The translations under genes and the position numbers were made by a program. From Favolaschia claudopus (taxonomy: Eukaryota; Basidiomycota; Agaricomycetes; Agaricales; Mycenaceae): a stretch of 64,000 nt of DNA. How positions within the stretch are numbered: position 1 is the first letter of the stretch; each line of letters opens with the position of its first letter. The notes beneath the pieces were generated by a model. The model was not told the origin of the DNA and searched no databases. It worked only from the letters and a program-made list of their open reading frames with translations. The stretch spans positions 682,001-746,000 of the forward strand of contig JAWWNJ010000006.1 of the NCBI GenBank assembly GCA_037176885.1, in the 5' to 3' direction. This document shows positions 10,691 to 22,060 of this stretch, piece after piece.

Positions 10691-12630
10691 ATGTCTGATA
10701 AAGTAGTCGGGATTCTGGGTGAGGTAGGCATATCACGCTTTGAGACGCAGCGTCTGAAGTGCTCCTCAGATTTTCGCCGATTGGCCGTAGCGCAATTTTC
10801 ATTTTTTTCGCATCTGCTTCAGGCGGCGGTCAACTTGGCCGTATGCTAGCGGTCGCAGGCTCACTATTAAATACAAAGATCGTCATCCTGGATGTCGGAG
10901 AACACGCCCCAGCAAAGCAGGTTCTCGCCCCACGATCCAGTCAATATTCCCACATCGACGGCGCGTTCACGGACTCTGCTCGAATACAAGAACTTGCAGC
11001 CAAAGTGGATGTGCTGACGGTCGAGATTGAACATGTTGATGCAGATGCGCTAGCTGAAGCGAAATGCGACATTCACCCCCGGCCGTCCACGATCAAACTC
11101 ATACAGGACAAATTCGCGCAGAAACAACATCTACAGGCTCGTGGGTGCCCAGTCTCTGAATTCATGGCCGTGGATTCGACAGTGGAGTCCATCCAAGCTG
11201 CCGCGAATAACCTCGGTCTCCCACTGATGCTAAAAAGTCGAACTTTGGCCTACGATGGGCGAGGGAATTTTGTTCTGCGCGACATCTCACAAGCATCAGA
11301 CACGCTCGCTGCCCTCGGTGATCGCCCTTTGTATGCAGAAAAGTGGGTGCCTTTCACGCATGAAATCGCCGTGATGGTCGTACGGAGCACCAGCGGCGAG
11401 GTGAGAGCGTATCCGGTGGTCGAAACCGTCCACAAAGAAAACATCTGCCATCTTGTCTTCGCGCCTCTACGGAGTCGGGACGGTACTTTATCCCGCCGTG
11501 CACAGGCTGTCGCTGAGCATGCCGTCAAAACTTTCGAAGGTGCCGGCGTATTTGGTGTCGAAATGTTCCTCATGAACGACGGTGACCGTTTTCTGATATG
11601 CTCCGAAGAAAATCTAACATCATCCAGGCAGTATCTACATCAACGAAATAGCTCCTCGGCCGCACAACTCAGGACACTACACAATCGAGGCTTGCGAAAC
11701 CTCACAGTACGAGAACCACCTTCGGGCGATCCTGTCTCTTCCTCTCGGTTCAACCGCCCTCAAAGTTCCGTCTTGCGCGATGTTGAACATCATCGGCCTT
11801 TCCTCTTCAATGACGGAAATCACCCACCTCACAGACGTTGCCTTGACCGTTCCCGGCGCAAGCGTCCACCTTTACGGCAAATCCGAGTGCCGAAAAGGAC
11901 GCAAAATGGGGCACATAACCATCGTCGCCGAATCCGACGCCGAACTCCGCACCCGTCTACGCGCCCTCTTGAAAGCTCTCCCATCAAGCCCAATCGACGA
12001 GACAGATCTATATGCCCCTGCCGCACAGATACCCGGCTCCGGATTCTCCAGCCAGCACCCTCTCGTGGGCGTCATCATGGGCTCCGACTCCGATCTACCC
12101 GTCATGCTCCCGGCCGCGCGTATCCTCGATCATTTCCACATCCCGTACGAGCTCACTGTTGTATCTGCCCATCGTACCCCGGACCGGCTCGTCGAATATT
12201 CGCGCTCTGCGGCCTCACGCGGGTTGCGCACGATCATTGCAGGCGCCGGAGGCGCTGCCCATTTACCAGGCATGGTGGCCGCGATGACCGCCCTGCCCGT
12301 TATCGGTGTTCCGGTCAAGGGCAGTACCCTCGACGGAGTGGACTCTCTGCATAGCATCGTGCAGATGCCTGTGAGTTTGCTTCTATCTTTCGAGTTTCCT
12401 GTGTCTTGCGGCGGCTAACGTTTTGTCGTAAGCGTGGCATCCCAGTTGCGACTGTCGCCATTAACAATGGAACCAATGCCGGGCTGCTTGCCGTTCGTAT
12501 TCTAGCCGCTGGTATACCCCGCCTCATAGATGCGATGGACGCATACCTCAAAAATCAGGAGAAAGAGGTTCTTGAAAAGGTGGAGACACTCAAAGAGGAG
12601 GGATGGGAGAATTATGTTGTCAAGAAATAG
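10691..12630 (+). CDS. ADE2: Phosphoribosylaminoimidazole carboxylase (PurK-PurE fusion)
   Basis: Converts AIR to CAIR in de novo purine synthesis, in the cytosol. Exons 10691-10718, 10823-11581, 11628-12370 and 12433-12630 give about 575 residues, close to yeast Ade2. The N-terminal ATP-grasp PurK part starts [15 protein letters not shown] and includes [13 protein letters not shown] and [19 protein letters not shown]. The C-terminal PurE part has [25 protein letters not shown] and [13 protein letters not shown]. All four exons join in phase. The first exon holds only nine full codons and the 104 bp first intron is longer than usual here. Confidence 0.95.
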
Positions 12631-12926
12631 CCGGAAAAATGTCATGTACAACGAACGTATCGCATCGTGAACGAGCCCTATTGTGTTCAAGTTGTAGTCT
12701 TGTATTCAACGTCGGCGAAATGGAATTCAAGTTGAACGAAAGATCTTCCGTGGTAATAGGCTCGCGGCCTTGCTGAATTGATTCTTATTGTACTCGTTCA
12801 TCAAAATGTGGTACTTTACAAGAAGACCGGAAAACAAAGACGAGAGTGCTAATCAGACTGTTATTACTTGGATATTAATAGATGGGAAGAACTTTTGAAC
12901 GGGACTCGAAAATTACGGCTTTCGAC

Positions 12927-14266
12927 CTATAGCTTGCTATGAATCCCCTGCGTATTCTTACTGTCCATCAGCAGCGTGTCGTATATGGTCTTCGCCAAAC
13001 GATCCGGTACTTCCTGCACCACCTACATACATAGACATCAAGTCGGGACAATAAATCGCGAGACTAAGAATAAAGCGTACCAGATGACCTGCGCCTTGTA
13101 TAACCGTCACCGACGCGTAAGCACCCACTTCGACGATCGCCTTGTGTACTCGCGGGGGGCTGGAATGGAGTTGAAAAGCACGGGTAGAACGCACTGAGAA
13201 AGCCGTACTTACAGAAAATCGGCCACTTCGCCGAGAACCAGGTGGAGGGGATGTGTACGACAGAGGCGGGTGAGAGTTCCCACAGGTTTTGTAGCCCCTT
13301 CAGGATCGCGGTACATCGCTGCTTCTTGGTCCCGAGTGCACGCGAGAGTTACCCCGTTATACGCACCCGCTGGGTATCGTGCACCGGCTTTGAAATTGTT
13401 GAGCTAAGGTCGGAAAAAAAGTCTCTAAGAAACACACGATGCTCGAGTATCCCGTATCTCTGCATTCGAACGACCGGTAAGGTCATGTTATCAGTAAAAA
13501 TGAAGAAAGCTCGTACGACAAAGGTGTCGATGACTCTCGGATCCCATTTCTTGGTACGCTGGCGGCGAGCTAGCGACGCTAGAGCCTCCTTCCGATCTGG
13601 CCATACGTCGCGTCGCTCGTAAGCACCCTTAACGAGCATCTCGCGGAGGCGGCGCAAATGATGACCTCCGGCAGGACTCAAAAGAGGCTCAATGAGCACG
13701 AACGAAGTAAACGGAAATAGGGGCTCGATGTCCTGGAGCATCGTCCTTCAAAGAATTAGAGAGTTAGAGACCACAGAGAGCAAGATGTAAAGCTCACATT
13801 GCAACGCCTCCCAGGCTATGTCCTACACCAACAAGCTTTCCTTTCCGTGTGTCAATGCGGCCAATGGAAAGAAAATGGTGTACTGCTTGCGCGTATTTTT
13901 CACATGAAACTGTGTGGCTATTTAATTGAAGAGCCCAGCGGCGACAAGATACTCACAATTGAGGAAAAATTCAGGCTGCAAGAGGATATATGCGTTGAGC
14001 TGCCCTGATGCGCCGTGATTTGGGCAGTCCAAGGCCCAAGCTTCACGAATCTTAATCGGACTGTGCTCGGACGAAGCTAATGCGAAGAGGGTGTCTATAG
14101 TCGGCATCCATGTCTCTTTGTGAAAGCTCGTAGAATGTAGAAAGAGAAGTGTCAATGCATCCGGGTCATCCACGTTCGCCTCGAAGGCAGGAAGCCAGTA
14201 GCGCTTCGCAGTGAGGTAAAGCGGATATGCGCTGGTAGGCGCATAAGTTACGGATTCTTCAAGCAT
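12927..14266 (-). CDS. Alpha/beta-hydrolase family protein
   Basis: Seven exons (13957-14266, 13798-13909, 13517-13745, 13438-13459, 13213-13387, 13081-13159, 12927-13022) encode about 340 residues. The fold signatures are LLFLHSTSFHKETWMP (strand and oxyanion region), DCPNHG, the nucleophile elbow GVGHSLGGVAM with Ser, and a C-terminal GAGHLVVQEVPDRLAKTI supplying the catalytic His. An Asp/Glu in LVLGEVADFL probably completes the site. No signal peptide is seen, so a cytosolic role is likely. Substrate unknown; this family is widespread in agarics. A fragment resembling its N-terminal part is at 61638-61960. Confidence 0.82.
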
Positions 14267-15322
14267 CTTGTGGGGGCACTGGGGGGTAATGGAAAGTGGG
14301 CTATCTCATCCCGTCGTCAGTCCTTGTGGTAGAAGAAAAGAAGCTCAGCCTCACCGCCATCATGATCAAGTTCCATTTCCGTCCTGCCGAGAGTATTTCG
14401 AATTCTTTTGGTCTTTGGACAAATTCAGAGAATCTGTGTAATTGTGATCAGGGGCACAGGTTGAAAGGCGGAATGGACTAAATGATAGGTCAAATTTCTA
14501 TCATTTTTGGTATAATAAATGAGTGCCAACAAAGTTGCAAGCGAGAAAGAATTACTACTTCCAGCTCAAGGGCCAGCAGTAGGGTTCCATGTTCCGAAGC
14601 TGCATTAGCCCGGGATCGGCGAAACATCTTCGGTAAGGTTGAGGATTCCAAAGGCTGTAGAGCCGCGTATGGCGCTGCTCGGTGATGAGCAGGTGCCGGT
14701 CCATGGTTGAAAGCTCGAGAAATCAATAGAATCTGCTGATTTGAGCAACTGGAAGATAGACAAGGTTGCTGAAGTGCCGTAGAAGGGAGATACCGGCGAG
14801 TGACGGTGAGAGGAGATGGTGGTAGCGGAAAGAAAGGCATTTCGTCACGGTAACGGTCACGTGTAGCGTGATTGTCACATATTGAAACGTCGCGTCCTAC
14901 GTGTTCCCTGCAAGAAAGGGAGAAAGACACGTCGAGAGGAGGTGTATCCTGAGGTTAGGGTTAGGGTATATAAGGCCGCGCGATTTTGTACAGTAGACAA
15001 TGAATTTACACCCCAGTTCCCCTCATTGACTTGAATTTCTGTCTCTCTTCTATGTAATCGTACGCCGATGTGCTTAAAAGTGACTTATATCAAATGATTT
15101 GTGTTCAACATTTGGCGGTACCTCGCCTGGGACCATTGCCTTATTATTATTTGGATGACAGTCTCGCAGTCCGAAGAATGATTCAATGAATACATGATTA
15201 CAATGTTCAAATTCAATCATACGCTGATGATAAGGGTTCGTCATAAAATGGAGTCAACTACAAATACACTTGCAAATGCAACTAACAGAAATCTGTTCAA
15301 CGTGACAGTAACCTAAAAAGAA
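14267..15322. other. Intergenic with telomere-like motif and TATA box
   Basis: About 1 kb between the hydrolase start and the ankyrin gene stop. At 14952-14975 two telomere-type units (GGTTAGGGTTAGGG) directly precede TATATAAGG. The only plus-strand frame after that TATA is a nine-codon ORF at about 14999. A 146-codon minus frame at 14490-14930 has no recognisable domain and lies in the likely hydrolase promoter. Confidence 0.4.
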
Positions 15323-18300
15323 TCAAGCCGTATCACGCCCAACAAGGCCACGTAATTGGCGGTAGATATAGCTCTCGCGGAATTTCTTCTGTTCGGCGTC
15401 CTCTTCCGACTCCAAGCCTTCCTCGTCCCGACGGTGCGAACGGCGATAGCTTCTGCGCGAGTAATGATTGTCGGGATCCTCCTCTTCGGGCTCCTTCAAT
15501 TTCTTCAAGCTGCTCTGGACAGACGTCTGCACGTCGACTAGATGAACCAGCTCGCGACGACCATCGACAACGCCCATGAGGCCTCGAACGATGGAGAGCG
15601 CTTTCGCGATATTGACCTTATCCTTGCTCTCGTCGGCTTTGGAATTCGCTTTGGTCCCGATCAGCCCCGCGAACGCATACATGTCGGTGGCGGCCTTCGT
15701 CCCCATGTTCAACAACCCAGAGGAAACGAGATGATCAAGAGTCGCGCGATACTTGTCCTGACTCTCGTCGCCTTTGAACTCCACATTGCCCGCCGCTTTG
15801 GCCGCGATCAACTTCCACTCCATGTACTCCGCAAACGCATACATGTCGGTGGTCGCCTTCGTCTCTTTGTTCAACACCCCAGATGCGACGAGATGATCGA
15901 GAGTCGCGCGATACTTCGGTAGTTCCACCTCGAGCTTGTCGATGTCAAACCGTGGAGGAGTGTCTTGCACGCCCTGCTGCAGCTCGTAGGAGTTATTCCC
16001 ATAATGGTGTTGAGCGAGACTCGTATTTCGCTCAACGAGGTCGCGAAGTCGAGCGATTTCGAGCGGAGTTTCACCGACACCGTTCTCCATGTAGAGCCCG
16101 GAGGGCGCGGCATCGACGAGGAGCTGGATGATTTCAAGGTAGCCGGCCCGAGCCGCGCTGTGAAGAGGGATAGATCCTTCGACATCGCGAACGAGAGCTG
16201 TAGCTCTGGAGAATTCGACGATGAGTTTCACCGCTGTCTTGGATCCTTTCTTGACCGCGAGATGCAGCGGCTATAGATGAATATTAGTGACGCGATCGTG
16301 ATCTTTGTGGAATGGACGAACCGTATTCAGCCGTCCTTTCGACTGTTGAGCCAACAAGGCCTCCACAACATCGCGAGGCAGCTTGCCGAGGAGATGTTTC
16401 AGCAATACATGACGATTCTGATCGCACATGTAATGGAAGATATTCCAACTACGGACAACTGTTGAGTCGCGAACGACGAAGGAAAGTTATTTGTGTCACA
16501 TACCCACGAGTCTGATCGTTCTGAGCAGGCGACACGGACTTCGCAAGGAGGAAATCGATCATGGCAGGCTGGTGTCCAAGGTACACTGCGATCATAAGCG
16601 GATTCACGCCGAGGAATTTGACACTGACAATATCGTGAGCATCGCATCCATAAAGCAGAAGATACAGATGATTACCGTTCATGGAGACATGACGCCATGA
16701 GCCGCGGCGATTTCTCGAATAGCGTCTCGAGCATGCCCAGCTTGCCCGAAGTGACGGCGACGGTGAGCGGAGACTCGTTCAACGGCGAAACAGACCATCC
16801 AAGCCAATCCGGAAGGACCTTTGCCAGATTAGAAGGCCGTTTCAAGAGTATGGCGGTTTCGGTGTTGTAGCTAGACGCGTAATGTTTATAGGCAGCCAAC
16901 GGCCGATCGCCCTGGAGGTAATCCAGGATGCCAGTCGCTCCCGACGTGATGGCCTCCCAGACGAGGGGCAAAACAAGCTTGTTGTCGTTTTGCGAGGCAT
17001 CTGGATCGTTCTTGTTGGCGAGATCGGTCCGCTTCTTCCCGTGAACGTTCAAACCAAGGTAAACCTTGGTCTTATCGTTCACGACAGGAATTGGGTCATC
17101 ATCGGAACTCGAGGTCAACTGAACCTGAACTCCAGAACCTGTGCGTCGAATGAATTCGTCCAACATTTCTACGCGATCCTTCTGAGCTATTGTGCTTAGG
17201 ACGTGGTCGGGCAGCGAGACGTGTTTCGGGCAGTTTTTATAGAGGTCGAGCGTTTTGACGAAGGCTTCGAGATCATCGTCATCAATGGCCTTGCGAAGAA
17301 GGCTACGGTCGGCATGGTCATACGCAGCGTGAACGAGATCCTTGGGGTGTGTGTTGCATTCGACTCTGGACGAACGATTCGCGATGTCGACAAAATTGAT
17401 TGTGTCTTGTTCGACAGTGTCGTCGGAGTTGTCGGAGTCATAAGACTCGTTATCCGAGTCATCGTCTGAGAAACATAATGAGCAATCTTCCCTCGAAAGT
17501 GTAATAGGATGTACCGAAATCGATGTCGGATGTTGTGAAGCGACCAGGTTTTTCAACAGGTTTGTATTGCGCGGAAGCAATGACTAGAACTAGTCGAGCG
17601 GTATCCCAATGGCGTCCCGCTATAGCCGCGAACAAAGGAGTGAGGCCTGAAGATTGTTTAGTATTTGAACGGCACAGAGATTCAAGCGAATAGATGATAC
17701 CTGAACGCGAGTGACGATTTCCTTCATCGGCAATAGATACCGCAATCTGAAGAAGTGTCGCGTCCTTGCTCGGTTTGTCCGCGGGCAGACACAATTCCTG
17801 TACTTTGTCGTTGTCTCCAGTGAAACAAGCCTCGAACAGCTGGTCATAGAGGGCGTTCTCGAAAGAGGGTACTGGCTCTTGATTCCACTGATTAAGCAGG
17901 CGTAAATACTGAACATCGCTGTCGTCGTTTCGACCTCGGCGACCGAAAGTGAACGTGACGTTGCCGAATTGGTCGACCTTCTTGTCGGTTGCAGTCGAAA
18001 TCGTGTCAGGGTAGACAACATTCCATGGTTGTGCCCCTCGTTCGAGAAGGAACTTCTCCATGTCGGTGTAATACTCCCTCACAGCGATCAACCTATCACG
18101 AGCGAGTTCTTCCCAGCTAGGTTCTGTTCTCTCTAGTTTGTACTTAGCGCTCCTGGCTTGCTTCTCGCGATGCGATGTCTGCAGGTATCCTTTCCATTCA
18201 GAAAGTATCTCGGAGGACTCAGGTTCGGGAGGATTGACCTCGATTTTCTTGTCGTAGTCGGAAATCAGAGCGGGTAGGTGATCTTTGATCGCCCATCGGA

Positions 18301-21300
18301 CCCATTCGACCAGAGTGCGGCGCTCGTCGGGGCGATTATCTCTGAACGATACGAGATTAGCGGGTTGCAGGCAATACCGACATCGAACATACCCCAAAGC
18401 CCTCATCGTGCCAACATTGAAGGCTCCTCCCAAATCAACAAGGAGACGAACAACATCGTCGTGTCGGCCGAGAGCGCACTCCACAGGATTCAAGTACTGC
18501 TTGTTCTGGACGTAAGAATAGGGACTGCGCGTAACAGCAATTTGAGTAGGTTTCACTTGAGGTTTGGAAATAAACGTACCCAGCCGCAAAGGCGCGTTCG
18601 ACATCCTCCTGGGAAGGTGCCATCTTGACCCCATGGGCAACCATAGCCGCAATCACAGAGTAATTACCTCGCCCAACCGCATTCGACAGCGACGAAGATG
18701 CGCCGCTATAAGATCCAACAAGGTGGTTCAACGCAGTCTTGCCATTGGGATCGCAGCGCAAAAACGTGTCGACAAGCTTCGGTCGATTCGCGATAACAGC
18801 TTGGTTGAAAATCGTGCGCATCTGTGGGTCCGCAGCGGAACAGGAGGCACCAGCCTTGATGAGAATTTCTGCGATTTTTGAGGTGCGATCTTCGTCGTCG
18901 GGAATGATTGTAAGCATGAGCGGAAGAATGGCGTGAGACGAGTTTTTGCCCTGCGAGACAAGCTTGACATCGGCACCAGCGCTGAGGAGAGCCTCTACGA
19001 CGGGGACAGACGCAAAAACGATCGCATGGCCCAACGCCGTAAAGTTCAAGTCCCAATCTGCGAGGTTCAAGTCGAAAACATCTGGCTCGTCCGGAGTATC
19101 CTCAGGCAGGTCGCCAACATTGACCGCCGACTCAGACTTCTTGTCCGCAGAAGGCTTCTTTGGTTTAACGAACCCCTCGCTCCCCTCCGAGTCACCTTCG
19201 CTATCTTCGGATTCATCCTCATCCTCTGCCATCTCGTCGTCCTCCGAGCTCCAATCATCCTCAGAAGACATCCGCTCGCGCTCAGCCTTGTCCACATCCA
19301 TCGCGTTGCCGCTGCCGCCCTTGTCTTCCGTCTCGTCAGCTTCCTTCGCCACGTTCTCCGCATTTTCCGCACTTCGCTCCAACAACTTGCGGACGACAGG
19401 CACAAGGTCCCGCTGAGCGGCGAGGTGAAGTGATGTCCGGCCATCAACGAGCCTTGCCGTCATTCGCGCGCCCTGATCGATCAGATCGCAAGCGATGTCA
19501 ACTGCGCCGCACATGATGGCGAAGTGAAGCGGCGCGCGCCCGACGTGATCGCGCCGGTTCACGTCTTGTCCTTCGGTGAGCATGCGGGTGACGCTCGCAT
19601 GGTCGTGCGCCGCGATGGCTGCAAAAAAGCGCTCGGTTGGTCCGATGTACACCTGCTCGCTCCACTCCCCAACGTCGATTGGGTTGAAGCTACCAGAAAG
19701 AGTCTGACGTCCAGGATCGTCTTGCATGAAGCTGTACAATCACTCTGAGTTCATCTCAAACATCCGGGAACGATGGATGACGAACGAAATACGGCCACGG
19801 ATAAAGCCTTCGTCTTCTTCAGCCTGAAGCTTGCGCTCATCTTCGTCAATAGGAGCAGGACAATTCTGTCACGATCACGTTATTGTCGCCGACGCAAAAT
19901 CCACAGAATGTGTTACCTCGCAACAGTCGTCCATAACCTCCTCAATGTTTCCGAAGAACGCAGGGTGGCGATGGAGCCGACGACCCTTGTTTTTGGGATT
20001 GAACGTAGCTATAGAAAAATCAAAATGTGGACCTCGAACTTTCCAACAGCCATCCACTTACAATTCATTCCAAGATCCTGATGGCCAAGTCAAGTCGTTG
20101 AAGATGATAAAACTCATGCGAAGAACTCACAGTCTGATACACCAACTTGTCGATGCGGCGCGCATCCCATCCAGGTCCATAGGGGATATGCAAGGAAGCG
20201 ACATCGTAGTCGTTCATCTCAAGCGAAGTAAGCGAGTTTGCCTCGCCTTTCAAATCGCCTTTGAACTTGCGCTTCTGGCGTCGGTTATACTGATTGAGGG
20301 GGTTAGGGCGCCCGCGCAAGTTACGACGCGACTCGAGGAAGGCAAAGCGGTCGTCGGTGCTGGTGAGTTTTTCGAGGACGAGGAGGCGCGCCAAACCGGT
20401 GACGCGGACGATCGACCGCTCATAGATCTACAGGGATATTTAGTGGGCTCGAATGACAAATTCTAACAAGTAAACTGACAGTAGGATCAACGTCAACACG
20501 GGAAAGGGTTGGGACCTGAACTTCAAAGGCACGGCCGGAATATTTCGCAAGGCGGACCTCGTACGAAGGAGAACGACGCGTCATATCGACGGTGTTGCAT
20601 TGGCGCAGCATCGCCGTGATGGCGCGGGGATTGGCATAGACGCGGTTTCCTGAGCGGGTATTGAGCAGAGTCGCAAGTATTGACGTCGAGACTGACCATC
20701 ATAAGCGCAGCACGGCGCGTCAATGTCGAACCCAGCAAGAATCTCAGCAGGGCTTTTATACAGGCGAAGCACGATCTGCACAGAGCGGTACGGGTACTGG
20801 GCTGCAGGCAAGTAGTTTCAGGGACAAAAACAGCCATTGAAGGAGGGACCCACAATGGATCGAGACGGTGTGCTTCGTGCGTACGCAAGTAACATCCCAA
20901 GGCACGGAGTCTCTCACTGCCTCGTATATCTTGATGATCTTCGCCTCGGCCTAGAAGCAAGGGTTAGCCTGCATTCGGAAGCCAAAAAAGCTGCAGCCTA
21001 CCTGCTCAGGGGTCAAACCCCACAAGAACAAGTCGACGTCGGACGTCGGGTACGCGACCGAATGATAGTACTTCCTCATCGACCTCTTCGACGCCTTGGC
21101 TTCCTCAGACAAGGGCGTAAGACCTAACGAAGTGAGCAAACTTACAATATCACAGAAGCATGGAACTCACAAGCGAGAACAGCGCCTCCAGCGGCCACCA
21201 CGTTGTTCCAGTCAAGCAGCTGCGAGAGAGATCCTTCGCTGAAAACCCCCCAATTCTTCTTGAACTCGTCGATGTCCGACACCATGCTGGGCGTCCCCTC

Positions 21301-21669
21301 CTTGCGCCTATTGACCTCCGACAACGGCATCACATACTTGGCGCTCAGGTCAGTCTCATCCTTGACCACCCTAGCCCTGGTGGTACGAATATCGACTGGA
21401 GCGTCGAATACATCGACCAGCCCAACGATCGGGTTGCTGAGACGCGCATTGGCCGTGTCTGTCGCGAAAAGACGACGCAATTCGGTCTCGTCGTCGATGG
21501 AGGGTTTGAGAACAGAATCAAGAAAAACGCCGGGGCCTGTTGGAAGCGCCACGACGCGCTGGATGAAAGCTTGGGCTTCGGCAGTCTGAACGCGGGCCAT
21601 GTTGGTAGAGAACCAACGAGTGCTAGGCCTTGCTTTTAAGGAGGCCAGACGGAGAAACCCGAGCGACAT
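15323..21669 (-). CDS. Giant ankyrin-repeat protein with N-terminal SDVDLF domain
   Basis: Sixteen phase-consistent exons encode about 1,856 residues: 21171-21669, 21002-21123, 20854-20950, 20697-20801, 20480-20649, 20131-20427, 20062-20077, 19917-20008, 19786-19865, 18580-19731, 17701-18524, 17515-17646, 16676-17465, 16504-16623, 16322-16448 and 15323-16270. The N-terminal third contains YPTSDVDLFLWGL, YRSVQIVLRLYKSPAEIL and FDIDAPCCAYDG, a block conserved in a fungal family; DVD resembles a nucleotidyltransferase metal site (inference). Ankyrin repeats follow (GRAPLHFAI, GRTSLHLAAQRD, TPLFAAIAG, PLHLAVKKG, SIPLHSAARAG), broken by a very acidic stretch (about 19120-19300) and C-terminal helices with a 54-residue tandem duplication. 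Function unknown. An alternative start at 21600 would remove a mitochondria-like leader. Confidence 0.85.
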
Positions 21670-22060
21670 GCCATCATATCACATTTTGCGTATGTTTTGA
21701 ACTTTGCTGGATTTGGAAAGTCTCCGCGCCTCATGTCACTTACGGGACCGACAAAATGATCCCCGCCCCTTAGTCGGGTTATCTCCGCCCTTCAAGCGTC
21801 GGGGAGCGGGAAGGCGCGCAAAAATATGACTCCGTTCTGACTCGACGGGCAGATACCGATGACGGCCGTGTGGCGAGAACGCGAAGCGCGCACGAACTTG
21901 CTGAACTCATGGTTCGGATAGCGGAGTGGCATGATCATCCTCGTGTAGATCGTAAAACTCATCTTGAGCGCGAGGACAAATGAGACTTGGCGCTGTTGCG
22001 GGAAGAGCATCAATTCCTCGAACAACAATTTCACTTGGAGCAACTTGGGAGCAACACAGA
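21670..22060. other. Intergenic: ankyrin gene promoter, hydrolase 3' flank
   Basis: Both flanking genes run leftward. A minus-strand frame of 83 codons (21792-22043) has no recognisable domain. I see nothing else. Confidence 0.35.

Noticed and set aside
14490..14930. 146-codon minus-strand frame
   Set aside because: Starts at GTG, has no recognisable domain, and lies in the likely promoter of the hydrolase.
18349..18384. Possible 36 bp intron in the ankyrin gene
   Set aside because: Shorter than any other intron here, and the frame is open without splicing.
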